This document shows positions 11,701-19,362 of a stretch of 64,000 bases of DNA, one piece after another. Positions within the stretch are counted from its first letter, which is position 1; each line of letters starts with the position of its first letter. The translations under genes were made by a program, and so were the position numbers. The DNA is from Bacteroidia bacterium (GTDB lineage: Bacteria > Bacteroidota > Bacteroidia > AKYH767-A > OLB10): the NCBI GenBank assembly GCA_016788065.1, contig JAEUTI010000001.1, positions 62,001 through 126,000 on the forward strand, read 5' to 3'. A model generated the notes under the pieces. That model searched no databases, had not been told where the DNA came from, and saw only the letters and a program-made list of their open reading frames with translations.

Positions 11701-14700
11701 CAGTATTCACCAACAATATCAGTTGTAATGGTTATAGTGATGGAATAATTACGATATCAGCCAATGGTGGAAGTGCACCTTTACAATACAGCATAGATAA
11801 TGGTACTACCTTCTCTTCAGGCCTTGTTTTCGATTCACTGGGAGCAGGAAATTATCAAGTTGTGATAATGGATGCCAATGGTTGTACATCCACATCTGCA
11901 GGCACCATTACACAACCATTTGCAATAACTTATTCTGTAAATGTTGTAAATGCAAATTGTGGCAATAGTGATGGAAGTCTGCAAATTACTGCCAATGGTG
12001 GTAGCGGCACATTCACTTACAGCATCGACAACGGAGCCACATTCCAACCAGGCAACTCATTCAGTTCATTGCCTGCAGGAACGTACCAGATTATTGTACG
12101 CGATGCAAGTGATTGTATCAATAGTGGTACAGCGACCATCTTAAATAATTCTGCTCCGGCAATCCAAAATACTTCGGTAACCAACAACAGTTGCAACGGA
12201 TCAGATGATGCCTCTATTACGATTGCTGCTGCAGGCGGAGCTGCACCTTTATCCTACTCTATTGATGGCGGATTCACATGGCACACTAATCATATTTTCA
12301 CTGGTCTTGCACCCGGCAATTACTCCATAATAGTAAGTGATACAACCGGATGTACTGCAACCGGTTCAGCAACACTCACAGAACCTGGTGCGATAGTAGC
12401 AACTTACACTACAATACCTGCAACATGCAGTAACAGTGATGGATCAGTATTACTTTCAGCATCAGGTGGCTCGGGAGCATTGTCATATAGTCTCAACGGA
12501 GGCCCTGCACAAACCGGTTTGACATTCAGCAATCTTGCAGCCGGTAATTACAATATTGTGATAACTGATGCTACCGGATGTTCACACACATTAGTTACCT
12601 CCGTGAGCAACCTGAATGCACCTTTGATCAACAGTATCACTTCAAATGACATTAGTTGTTTTGGTGGAACTAATGGAAGCATTTCAATTGGTGCTACCGG
12701 CGGAACAGGAATACTTCAGTTTAGTATTAATAACGGACAAAATTTTGTTCCCGCTTCTGTCTTCAATAATCTTTCAGCAGGCACATACAGCATTGTGATT
12801 ATTGATGCCAACAATTGTGTTTCGACAGGAAATATTACACTTAATCAGCCGGATCAACTTGTTCTGAATTCGCTGGAAATTCCTTCGACTTGCGGAAATG
12901 CAAACGGTCAGATTCAAACATTGGTTACCGGAGGAACATTGCCGGTACAATATTCAATTAATAACGGAACTACCTATCAAAACCAATCGGTTTTCAATAA
13001 CCTCGCACAAGGCAACTATCAGATATTAATTACAGATGCCGAAGGTTGCACCACTTCTACAAGTCAAACTGTTACCAACATTGCAGGACCATTGGTTGCT
13101 GCTTTGCCTGTTACCAATAGTTTGTGTAATGGAAGTGATGATGGATCTGCTACCATTAACTTAAATGGCGGAACCGGACCATTTCAATATGTGCTTAATA
13201 ATGGAACTATCACTCAACAAAATAATTTCTTCTCACCATTAGCACCCGGAAATTACACAATTGAGATTACAGATGCTAATGGTTGTAACACCGATTCATC
13301 GTTTACCATCAGTGAACCAACTCCGGTAACCTTGTCTTTCACCGTTGTGAATGCCACCTGTAGCGCTTCAAATGCATCCTTACAACTTTCAGGAAATGGC
13401 GGAACAGGTACGATCACATATAGTAACAATAACGGATTAAGCTTCCAGAACAGTTCTTCGTTCCAAAATCTGCAAGCAGGTAATTACACACTTATAGCTA
13501 TTGACAGTAACGGTTGCACTGCATCCCAGAACGCAGTTATTACAGATGCCCCTGCACCGGTTTTACAAACTGTTTCATCGACAGATGTAACTTGCAACAG
13601 CCTTGACAATGGAACACTAACCGCAAACATTACAGGTGGAACGGCACCGATACTTTTCAGTATAGACAATGGAATTAATCTGCAAACTTCACCAACGTTT
13701 AACAATCTGGCACCCGGAGTCTATACAGTTTCCATCACCGATGTGAATGGCTGCTCTACCAATGGAACAACACTCATCCATGAACCTGCAGCAATCATTA
13801 CATCTACATCTTCAATAGCTGCATTATGTTTCGGAACTGCAACCGGTACTGCATCTATAACGGTTAACGGAGGAATTGCTCCATATTCATACAACTGGCC
13901 GGCTTCCGGATCGAATGGTAGTACTGCAACCAATTTGAGTACCGGAAACTATTTGGTAATGGTGACAGATTCAAATGGATGCACCATCACTGATTCGGTT
14001 TTTGTGGATCAGCCGGATGCAATCACAATGAATTCAACATTACAAAATATTTCATGCAATGGTTTAACTGATGGCAGCATTCAAATCATTCCTTCCGGAG
14101 GAACAGCTCCTTTCAATTATAACTGGTCTTCACCTGCCATATCAGGAACAGGAAACTTCGGAATTGCTGCCGGAGCTTATACAGTTACAATTACTGACGC
14201 AAATGGTTGCACCGGTGTTCAGAACTTCACTTTAACTGAACCTGCAGCTTTAAGTTTAGGAACATCATCGACTCCGGCAGGTTGCTTCGGAACTTCAACC
14301 GGTACAGCAACTACATCCATATCCGGTGGAACAGCACCTTACTCCTACTTATGGTCAAACAATGCAATCACAGCAAATCTTTCGGCAATCCCTGCAGGCA
14401 CTTATACGGTAACCGTTAGTGATGCGAATGGATGTACAGCAATGCTTTCCCAAGTTGTTACTCAACCTGACGAATTAATTGCATCTTCAACTGGCACCAA
14501 TGTTACTTGTAATGGTTCATCAAATGGAACAGCTAGTGTTACCGCAACAGGAGGCACACTTCCTTATTCATACTTGTGGAATAATGGTGTAAGTACATCC
14601 GGCATTTCAGGTGTTAATGGAGGAAATTATCAGGTAACTGTTACTGATGCCAATAATTGCCAATCAGTCACTACAATCCTCATAACAGAACCTGCTGCGA

Positions 14701-15947
14701 TCACTGTTAATGTTGCCGGTGCTGCAACGATTTGCATCGGGCAATCGACACTCATAAGCGCAACAGCACAAGGTGGAAATGGTGGATACAGTTATTTATG
14801 GAGTAATGGTGTTACAGGAAGTTCTCAATTAGTAAATCCAACAACCACTGCAGGCTTTAGTGTTGCAGTTACCGATTCAATGGGCTGTACCGGATCATCT
14901 GTTCCAGTAACCGTTACGGTCAACCCTCCTCTTGCAATTTCAATTTCTCCTAATGATACAATCTGTGAAGGGGAAACTACATCAATAAGTGCCATTGCTA
15001 CAGGTGGTAATGGAGGCCCTTATTCATTCAGTTGGAATTCACTTTCAGACATTACTGCACAAGTAAATGTTGCTCCAACAACTACTACCTCCTACATCGT
15101 AACTGTAACTGATGGTTGCGGAACACCTGCAGTCAATACTTCTGCAACGATTCTGGTAAATCCATTGCCTGTAGTCGACTTCACACCAGTTCCTGCTTCA
15201 GGTTGTGCTCCGCTTACAGTATTATTCGACAATAACACGGTTTCTGCAACCACCGGCACTTCATTTACCTGGTATTTTGGAGATGGTTTCAACAGTAACG
15301 ATTTTGAGCCTTCACATATTTATAACGAACCCGGATTCTATACAGTAATTCTGAAAGCTGTTTCATCAGAAGGCTGCATCAATGAACTGGTACAAAATGA
15401 TGTCATTGAAGTATTCCCGGTACCGGAAGCTAATCTTGCAGTGAGTCCAATGGTTGGTTCTATCCTGTATCCATACATAAATTTCACCGATTTAAGTAAT
15501 GGTGCTACTATATGGAATTGGGACTTTGGTGATGGAAGTACATTTGGAACTGAAGCAAACATGCAACATACTTATGAGCAAACCGGAAATTATAATATCA
15601 CTCTTTATGTGATGAATGATTATGGTTGCAGCGACACTGCCTACAGTGAAGTTATCATTGAAGGCGCTTCTACGGTCTATATTCCAAATGCCTTCACTCC
15701 AAATGGTGATGGCAAAAACGATACTTTCTCTGTTTATGGAATAGGTTTAAATGATGCCGACCTGGTTATCTTTAACCGTTGGGGAAATGCAGTTTTCAGA
15801 ACTTCCAATCTCAATGAAGCATGGGATGGAAAAGATCACTTCTCAGGCGGAGATTGTCCCGTTGATGTGTACATTTACAACGTGAAAGTCAAAAACTTTA
15901 AAGGCGAAACTCAGGAATTCACCGGAAGAGTTACTCTGCTGAATTAG
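2787..15947 (+). CDS. Giant SprB-repeat surface adhesin with T9SS type B sorting domain
   Basis: The 4386-codon frame has a signal peptide ending near residue 25 (VLAQ). In order it carries a CUB-like domain (about residues 30-138), a PPANDAC linker with a jelly-roll-like segment (about 155-295), a further unassigned N-terminal region, 45 SprB-type repeats counted by eye (bases about 4250-14700, roughly 75 residues each), two Ig-like segments, two PKD domains (YFGDG and DFGDG, bases about 15170-15660), and a C-terminal type B (gliding-motility-associated) sorting domain beginning near IPNAFTPNGDGKND. SprB of Flavobacterium is a mobile adhesin moved by gliding motors, but this architecture also occurs in non-gliding Bacteroidota. 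Export through T9SS and surface attachment are inferred from the C-terminus. ATG codons at 2787, 2793 and 2796 are all possible starts. The next gene begins 8 nt downstream. Confidence 0.93.
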   Translation: MSMMKKLLLSTLIFLLAHFSSVLAQNYNISNSTVSTCSGNFYDSGGSGGNYANNENYVMTFCSNVPGECVRVSFSAFDLEDGFDFLTVYNGSNTSAPVLGTYTGTTIPGILTSTTGCLTFEFTSDFSQRGPGYEAVLSCVPCPGSACPSCNGGAPPANDACSGAMNLGALPAPAACPNGVGAWANFNTTNICATAENPYTTLSGCQPAGNMASPATDVWYRFTITGPTLNIQIAGMQTPNIGLYAGNNCNNLTGRGCAIGGGGILNTSFGGLAPGTYYLQVSGGNLNDQCAFTLSMQNNFDCQGCVIQSGFTAAPPPTNGTYSAGQTVTFCYTVTDYNQTSINWLHGIVPSFGAGWDMSTLVTNPPVSCSGQGTWSWYNTNVTSTSTGNVTGPGFYFESALGNVGGVTDGNPGNNFGDNNPNNLCDWTFCWTITTLPPAACVQGASLNITVDTYGDGESGSWTSLACTGDPVADFFATLTCCAPPSVAVTDPLCFGQNTGSATGTGQGNAPWDYIWKNNAGVTIQTANNVNGSNTINNLAPGNYSLTCVDNTGCTSVTNFTITAPTQIVVNTVPTPASCNGLSDGSATVSAVGGAGGYTYLWAPSANTGTIETLLAAGTYTVTATDANGCTRSTTVVITQPGVINVNTSSVNANCGANNGSVTVTANGGVGVLQYSINGGTSFQASNIFPGLGSGNYNVVVQDANGCQGTAVAQVNNSQAPVINSAPFTNVTCNGGSNGSITINASGGTGALHYSINNGTSFVAGNVFNGLAAGNYSIIVEDANGCQATLNITITEPPLLVVNLTGVDPICGNANGTITVNAVGGTGALQYSLNGGAYQAAATFGSLSPGNYTVTVRDANNCTMNAAIVLSTAPPLVIAGVPVASTCGNSNGSITVNANGGTTNYDYSINGGALQSTTAFNNLSAGNYTVMVTDANGCTATALIAVADQPGPNIVTAVPTEVTCFGGSNGAITVTTAGGTAPIQYSLNGGPFQSSAIFDTLYSGNYSILIQDANGCTDVVNVTVSEPSAVLAPWNGQNSTCGFSNGSVTVTASGGTGTLMYSLNGGPFQLSNTFNNLSAGNYDITVQDANGCIVVAQTSVSNVPGPVIPNLTLTMVTCNGGNDGSVIINTIGGTLPFQYSINNGATYQAGNTFNNLPAGNLVILVTDSNGCTVATNDVITEPSLIVGNEIITGSTCSNSNGSVTITAAGGTGALQYSLSGAPFQATGNYSGLAAGNYSYEVQDANHCIVTGNFVIPDAPGPIVTNTAFTEPLCNGGTDGTITITTNSGTNPLQFTYPGGPTLASGNFTSVAAGTYDITVTDANGCTATTQVTVTEPTPVAVNINITGSTCGYANGSIAAVGNGGTGAIQYNVDGGAFQGNGNFNNLLAGNYTVIVQDANGCSLSTPVVIPDAPAPTISNIPIVNLVCNGGTTGEISVITAGGTGALSYALNGGPSQANNTFTNLAAGAYTVVVTDANGCTVSGNVNLTEPTLLVVTPAETPSTCSNSNGVITVTANGATPAYQYSLNGGAFQASNTFNGLAAGNYSVTVEDANGCQITEPITVTDLPSPVVSNVVVVDAACYDSDDGSVTVTVNGGTAPLTYAMNGGPSQATGIFNNLVDGNYTVIVTDANGCTATANAVVNEPTEITLVAVPTPSTCGFANGSVLMNGAGGTGALTYSLNAGPFQASNIFNNLLAGNYNVTIHDANGCELKTNIAISDLPGPIITSAPVTDALCFGSADGTITINTNSGTAPLNFSIDNGTTTQASNNFNNLVAGNYDIVVTDANGCTAISSVTINEPALLIGNAVTVSSTCSNSNGSVTVTEAGGTPAYQFSLNGGAPQPTGSFSGLLAGNYDVVITDDHSCSVTVNFTVSDEPSPTLTANNITNVSCFNGNDGELTVGIAGGTAPINFALNGGANQLSPTFSGLTAGNYTVLVTDANGCTVQTNEVITEPTILAATYTTINSTCSANNGAATINASGATPGYTFQLNSNPVQPDSVFQNLLAGNYTITITDLMNCQLQLPITIIDEPSPVISAVAVTPVTCNSGTDGTITITSNGGTGTINYSIDNGASSTTGNIFSTLVAGTYDIVITDANGCTAIDQAVISEPTAITSNINTTSASCGNSDGTITAVANGGTPGYQYSIDNGITNQPSGNFTGLLAGNYTVLVTDANGCTENFAAAISNTAAPAITGAPVTDLTCFNSGNGTLTINANGGTAPLNYSIDNGATFQSGNSFTNLPAGNYQLVVEDALGCQANFAATITEPALLTINTASVNTTCSASNGSITITAGGGTTAYNYSIDGGTTNQLSDVFAGIASGNYVALVTDANGCTAQANVTITDAPGPGITSANGTDATCNGSNDGSITVVANSGTAPLTFSIDNGATTQNNGNFNNLSPANYTILISDANGCTASTSVTINEPSAIVINSNSTPASCGNSDGTLTIVAVGGTGTLEYSIDNGTTFQSSATFNNLVAATYDVVVKDANGCTAAATGTVNNAAAPVITNSATTDITCFGSNNGTITISANGGTGVLQYSNDNGATYQATGTFSNLAPGTYNIIVEDVNGCQATTSLTIVEPTAITASATLVNTTCSDANGSLQISAGGGTGSLSYSINNGVSFQASNNFNNLLAGNYTIIIEDDNGCQLSINETIQDAPAAIISNIAITDLTCNGSDDGILIVTANGGTAPLLYSIDNGVTTQSTNTFSSLTPGNYTILVTDSNGCTVTGPATITEPAAITAVYSSTNASCGNADGTLTINANGGSGTLYYSIDNGVSFQSSSTFSFLTAGSYTILIKDVNGCEISLATAVNNNAAPSIQSNPFSNITCNGADDGTITVNASGGIGNLLYSIDNGVTTQNNGVFTSLTSGIYNIVVTDVNGCSATSIVTITEPQLLTATAAAVTSTCSLNNGSLTISTNGGTPGYQFSINGGTTFSNNATFNNLISQAYNITVQDANGCSFSFISNVPSAPGPSIAAVFTNNISCNGYSDGIITISANGGSAPLQYSIDNGTTFSSGLVFDSLGAGNYQVVIMDANGCTSTSAGTITQPFAITYSVNVVNANCGNSDGSLQITANGGSGTFTYSIDNGATFQPGNSFSSLPAGTYQIIVRDASDCINSGTATILNNSAPAIQNTSVTNNSCNGSDDASITIAAAGGAAPLSYSIDGGFTWHTNHIFTGLAPGNYSIIVSDTTGCTATGSATLTEPGAIVATYTTIPATCSNSDGSVLLSASGGSGALSYSLNGGPAQTGLTFSNLAAGNYNIVITDATGCSHTLVTSVSNLNAPLINSITSNDISCFGGTNGSISIGATGGTGILQFSINNGQNFVPASVFNNLSAGTYSIVIIDANNCVSTGNITLNQPDQLVLNSLEIPSTCGNANGQIQTLVTGGTLPVQYSINNGTTYQNQSVFNNLAQGNYQILITDAEGCTTSTSQTVTNIAGPLVAALPVTNSLCNGSDDGSATINLNGGTGPFQYVLNNGTITQQNNFFSPLAPGNYTIEITDANGCNTDSSFTISEPTPVTLSFTVVNATCSASNASLQLSGNGGTGTITYSNNNGLSFQNSSSFQNLQAGNYTLIAIDSNGCTASQNAVITDAPAPVLQTVSSTDVTCNSLDNGTLTANITGGTAPILFSIDNGINLQTSPTFNNLAPGVYTVSITDVNGCSTNGTTLIHEPAAIITSTSSIAALCFGTATGTASITVNGGIAPYSYNWPASGSNGSTATNLSTGNYLVMVTDSNGCTITDSVFVDQPDAITMNSTLQNISCNGLTDGSIQIIPSGGTAPFNYNWSSPAISGTGNFGIAAGAYTVTITDANGCTGVQNFTLTEPAALSLGTSSTPAGCFGTSTGTATTSISGGTAPYSYLWSNNAITANLSAIPAGTYTVTVSDANGCTAMLSQVVTQPDELIASSTGTNVTCNGSSNGTASVTATGGTLPYSYLWNNGVSTSGISGVNGGNYQVTVTDANNCQSVTTILITEPAAITVNVAGAATICIGQSTLISATAQGGNGGYSYLWSNGVTGSSQLVNPTTTAGFSVAVTDSMGCTGSSVPVTVTVNPPLAISISPNDTICEGETTSISAIATGGNGGPYSFSWNSLSDITAQVNVAPTTTTSYIVTVTDGCGTPAVNTSATILVNPLPVVDFTPVPASGCAPLTVLFDNNTVSATTGTSFTWYFGDGFNSNDFEPSHIYNEPGFYTVILKAVSSEGCINELVQNDVIEVFPVPEANLAVSPMVGSILYPYINFTDLSNGATIWNWDFGDGSTFGTEANMQHTYEQTGNYNITLYVMNDYGCSDTAYSEVIIEGASTVYIPNAFTPNGDGKNDTFSVYGIGLNDADLVIFNRWGNAVFRTSNLNEAWDGKDHFSGGDCPVDVYIYNVKVKNFKGETQEFTGRVTLLN
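4250..14700 (+). repeat. Array of 45 SprB-type repeats, mostly alternating in two types
   Basis: Each unit of about 225 nt begins with a Cys motif and ends with a D-A/x-N-G-C segment. Type A units read C[NF]Gx2DG and end in a TEP linker; type B units read STC[GS]xSNG and end in a DAPGP-like linker. The types alternate A-B over units 7-41, giving a period of about 460 nt. Units 1-2 and 42-45 carry a YLW-like segment where the core units have YSIDNG. The repeats are clearly diverged at the DNA level rather than identical. Confidence 0.85.
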
Positions 15948-15955
15948 AAAAACTT

Positions 15956-16492
15956 ATGAGAAATATTGTACTGAAATATGGCCTCATAGCAGGCCTCATT
16001 CTGGTTGCTATGATATACACCATGATGGGACTTGTTGGCGATACGAGTGATTTTGATAAATGGGAATGGATAGGTTTTATTTCTATGGCAGGTGCATTCT
16101 CGATGATTTTCTTTGCTATTCGCGATTATCGTGATAAAATTGCCGGCGGAGTTATCAATTTTAATTATGGCTTCAGAATTGGAATACTTGTCACCATAGT
16201 TGCTTCGTTCCTGTATGTCATTGGCTGGATGATTTATTTCAATTTCATTGATGATTCATTTATTGTCAGATATACTGAATTTTATGAACGGCAATTAAAT
16301 GCCAGTGGCAAAGCTGTTGCTGATATTGCTAAAGAAATGGAAGCTTTTGAAAAGAATATGGCCGATTATAACAACCCGTGGGTAATGGCTATGTCAACTT
16401 TCCTCGAAGTATTTCCGATTGGACTTGTAATAACAATTTTGTGTGCGTTTCTGATGAAAAGAAATGCAGAGGAAGCACCAAAAGCACCATAA
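15956..16492 (+). CDS. DUF4199 family membrane protein
   Basis: This 178-residue protein has a pattern typical of DUF4199: a first helix (YGLIAGLILVAMIYTMMGL), a second near residues 35-55, the conserved FxxIRDYRDK segment, then a GxxxFxYGFRIG segment and two more helices. The region near residues 110-145 is charged and probably soluble. DUF4199 has no known function and is widespread in Bacteroidota. It starts 8 nt after the stop of the adhesin gene and may be cotranscribed with it, though nothing links it to secretion. A paralogue with the same layout is at 46212-46727. Confidence 0.82.
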   Translation: MRNIVLKYGLIAGLILVAMIYTMMGLVGDTSDFDKWEWIGFISMAGAFSMIFFAIRDYRDKIAGGVINFNYGFRIGILVTIVASFLYVIGWMIYFNFIDDSFIVRYTEFYERQLNASGKAVADIAKEMEAFEKNMADYNNPWVMAMSTFLEVFPIGLVITILCAFLMKRNAEEAPKAP

Positions 16493-16495
16493 ACA

Positions 16496-18037
16496 TTATC
16501 GGAATTTCCTGAAAATGTCCTCTTTGGATGTAGGCCTGAGATCACTCATCCAGACGAATCCTTTTAGTTTGAGCTCTGAGGGAGAAAGTTCATTAACTGG
16601 ATACAATGTTGCATCAGGTTGATTAATAAGTGTGATGGATTTAATTTTACTTTCTTCCAGAAAAATTAACATATCGGAACAATCGGATCGGTTAACTCCG
16701 GTAAGTTGTTTTTTGCTGTTTCTTGTATAATAAATTGACTGTCCGTTACCCTCTACTTTAATAGTGTGCAACTTATTGTCGGTAAAAAATCCGGTCATGT
16801 TTCTCCCTTTAATCTGATTAAAACGCAATGAATCTTCTAAAGAGCTAATAAACGAAGTATTGAATAACCGAAGTTCACTTATTTCAGAGTTCGCCATTTG
16901 CATATTCATAAAATCGGCAGTAAGTTGATTCTTCTCACTCCACAAAACAGGTTCATGATACATGGATAAAGTTGAATCGGCAGAATTATAAAGTAATGAA
17001 TCACATTTACCCTGCAAATCGGTTTTAAAAATTCGCACACCTTTGTAAGCAAACCATTGACGCGATAAATCAGAAGTATCCTGCTTAGCATATAATGTAT
17101 CTGCATGCAAAAAAAGTGAATCCGTCTCAAATGCTTTTGTAAGCATAGCTTTTCCTGTAACAAAAGCGATTTTCGATTTATCATCATTAAAACCGTAATC
17201 ACCGGAAATAATTACTTTTTGAATAGAGTCAGCAATTGTCACATTTCCATATCCGCGACCGGTAGCTTCCTTATTATTGTATAGCAAACTATCACCACTC
17301 AATTTATTTTCTTTTGAAATTACTACTGCTTTATTGGTAAACAGCGATTGTTCTGTAGCAGTATTATACCAACCACTCTCGCAATAAATTCGGGAGCTAT
17401 CAGTGCCTGTTGAGTTAATAGTGGTTGGACCGGCAAAAATAGCTGTCTTCGAGAGTGTATTGTATTTCAGTGTATCGGCATTTACTTTATATTTTGGATT
17501 TGTCAATACCACCTCATCTCTGAAATATAGCATTTTTTCCTTCGAAAAATAATATCCCTTTCTGCTTGTCAAAACATTTTCACGATCGGTAATTTTTCCC
17601 CCATCTGTATAATCAGCAGTTTCTGTTCCCAGATTATAATTCAAAATATCAGAGGTTAAAACCATCTGACGATCGGTCATTGTTACTTTGCCGGTGAGTT
17701 TAGCTTGTCTTGAATTCCCATCATAATTCAGAAAATTTCCTGTCAATTGAATGCTGTCGCCTTGCACAATACGAATTCTTCCAAAGGCATCCAGACTATT
17801 TGTTTCCTGATATAAATACGCACTGTCGCAATACATCAATGCTCCCTGATGTCGGAAACGGACATTTCCGAGGAGTCTGGAAACATTTTTTCCCAGACTT
17901 TCATCGCCTTCAAAAGTATCTGCATTATCGATTTCAACCTGTGTTTTACCCTGTGCAATAACATCAGTCCATGAAACGCAACAACAAAAAAGAATCGCAA
18001 AACAACAGCGGACTATAAAACTGATAGTATTACTCAT
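16496..18037 (-). CDS. OstA-like envelope protein (LptA/LptD N-terminal type)
   Basis: About 513 residues. I start at ATG 18037 (MSNTISF) because it opens a signal peptide (hydrophobic stretch ending VIAQG) and leaves 7 nt after purA; an upstream in-frame ATG at 18097 would overlap purA and add a non-signal leader. The body contains repeated beta-strand units with motifs such as ALMYCDSAYLY, GNVTIADS and LHADTLYA, matching the OstA-like fold that binds lipopolysaccharide in LptA and the LptD N-domain. No LptD beta-barrel follows, so a periplasmic role in outer-membrane lipid transport is an inference. It is the last gene of the rsh-Fur-STAS-purA cluster. Confidence 0.8.
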   Translation of the reverse strand: MSNTISFIVRCCFAILFCCCVSWTDVIAQGKTQVEIDNADTFEGDESLGKNVSRLLGNVRFRHQGALMYCDSAYLYQETNSLDAFGRIRIVQGDSIQLTGNFLNYDGNSRQAKLTGKVTMTDRQMVLTSDILNYNLGTETADYTDGGKITDRENVLTSRKGYYFSKEKMLYFRDEVVLTNPKYKVNADTLKYNTLSKTAIFAGPTTINSTGTDSSRIYCESGWYNTATEQSLFTNKAVVISKENKLSGDSLLYNNKEATGRGYGNVTIADSIQKVIISGDYGFNDDKSKIAFVTGKAMLTKAFETDSLFLHADTLYAKQDTSDLSRQWFAYKGVRIFKTDLQGKCDSLLYNSADSTLSMYHEPVLWSEKNQLTADFMNMQMANSEISELRLFNTSFISSLEDSLRFNQIKGRNMTGFFTDNKLHTIKVEGNGQSIYYTRNSKKQLTGVNRSDCSDMLIFLEESKIKSITLINQPDATLYPVNELSPSELKLKGFVWMSDLRPTSKEDIFRKFR

Positions 18038-18044
18038 TTTAAAT

Positions 18045-19328
18045 TCAGGATGCAAATTCCGGATCACGTGCAAGTGTTTCACTTCGATCGGGACCAACTG
18101 AAACTATGACCACCGGTACACCTAACTGAGCCTCCAGGAAATCGATATAGCTACTCAAAGAAGCAGGTAAATCACTAATTTCATGTACGCCATCTTCAGG
18201 TAAAGTCCAACCCGGCAATTCTGTATATACAGGTTCCGCTTTTTCAGTTACAATGTCATAAGGCATGTAATCAATTGTCTTTCCCTGAAATTTATAGTGT
18301 GTACAAACTTTTATAGAACTAAATCCACTAAGTACATCAGGCTTGGTCATAATAAGCTTGGTAACTCCATTCAACATGATAGTGTACTTGAGTGCAGGCA
18401 GATCGAGCCATCCGCAACGTCGTGGTCTTCCGGTGGTAGCACCAAATTCATTTCCTGATTTACGGATTAATTCACCTGTTTCATTTTCAAGTTCAGTCGG
18501 AAACGGGCCACTTCCTACTCTGGTACAATACGCTTTGAAAATTCCATAAACCTCACCTATCTTAGATGGAGCAACTCCTAATCCTGTGCAGGTTCCTGCA
18601 GTGATGGTATTGGATGAAGTCACAAACGGATATGAACCAAAATCAATGTCCAGTAATGATCCCTGAGCTCCTTCTGCAAGCACAGAACGACCTTCGTTCA
18701 GGTAATCATTTATTTTGTATTCGCTGTCGATCAAATTCATTTTGCGCAACAACTGAATTCCTTCCATGAAACCGGTTTCATAGTCTGATAACGGCCGGTC
18801 AAACTGATAAAATGATAGTAACTCTTTATGTTTAGCAACCAAAGCATCGTAACGAGCTCCAAATTCAGCATGTTCAATATCACCTACCCGTAAACCATTC
18901 CGTCCGGTTTTATCCATGTAAGCAGGACCAATTCCTTTAAGTGTGGAACCGATCTTAGCTTTACCTTTGATTGCTTCAGATGCTGCATCCAGCATCCGGT
19001 GGGTTGGCAAAATCAGATGAGCTTTCCGAGATATGAATAAATTACGGGAGATATCAACTCCCATTGCAGTGAGTGCATCAATCTCTTTCTTGAAAATTAC
19101 AGGATCAATTACTACCCCGTTACCAATGATGTTCACTTTCCCCGGATGAAAAATTCCGGAAGGTATAGTATGTAATACATGTTTAATACCTTCAAACTCG
19201 AGCGTATGCCCTGCATTAGGTCCACCCTGGAAACGGGCAATTACATCATATCGGGGAGCAAGTACATCAACTACTTTGCCTTTTCCTTCATCGCCCCATT
19301 GAAGGCCTAATAATACATCAACTTTCAT
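18045..19328 (-). CDS. purA: Adenylosuccinate synthetase PurA
   Basis: This 427-residue enzyme joins IMP and aspartate, using GTP, to make adenylosuccinate, the first committed step to AMP. The N-terminal motif GLQWGDEGKGKVVD includes the catalytic Asp and P-loop, followed by QGGPNAGHT. Further family motifs are GIGPAYMDK, TGRPRRCGWLD and VSVGPDRSE near the C-terminus. Length matches the family (about 425-430). It lies between a STAS gene (34 nt upstream) and an OstA-like gene (7 nt downstream). In other bacteria PurA is inhibited by (p)ppGpp, so its position downstream of rsh is notable. Confidence 0.97.
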   Translation of the reverse strand: MKVDVLLGLQWGDEGKGKVVDVLAPRYDVIARFQGGPNAGHTLEFEGIKHVLHTIPSGIFHPGKVNIIGNGVVIDPVIFKKEIDALTAMGVDISRNLFISRKAHLILPTHRMLDAASEAIKGKAKIGSTLKGIGPAYMDKTGRNGLRVGDIEHAEFGARYDALVAKHKELLSFYQFDRPLSDYETGFMEGIQLLRKMNLIDSEYKINDYLNEGRSVLAEGAQGSLLDIDFGSYPFVTSSNTITAGTCTGLGVAPSKIGEVYGIFKAYCTRVGSGPFPTELENETGELIRKSGNEFGATTGRPRRCGWLDLPALKYTIMLNGVTKLIMTKPDVLSGFSSIKVCTHYKFQGKTIDYMPYDIVTEKAEPVYTELPGWTLPEDGVHEISDLPASLSSYIDFLEAQLGVPVVIVSVGPDRSETLARDPEFAS

Positions 19329-19362
19329 GTTGTTGTTGTTTTAAAAATTTAATTAATTAATA

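Noticed and set aside
4250-14700. Possible CRISPR or satellite reading of the adhesin repeats
   Set aside because: The repeats keep one reading frame over 10 kb with conserved residues and diverged codons, so they are protein-level repeats.
2787-15947. Frameshift or assembly collapse in the giant gene
   Set aside because: The frame is continuous with a signal peptide at one end and a sorting domain at the other, and no near-identical units suggest a collapse; long-read data would still be needed to prove the copy number.
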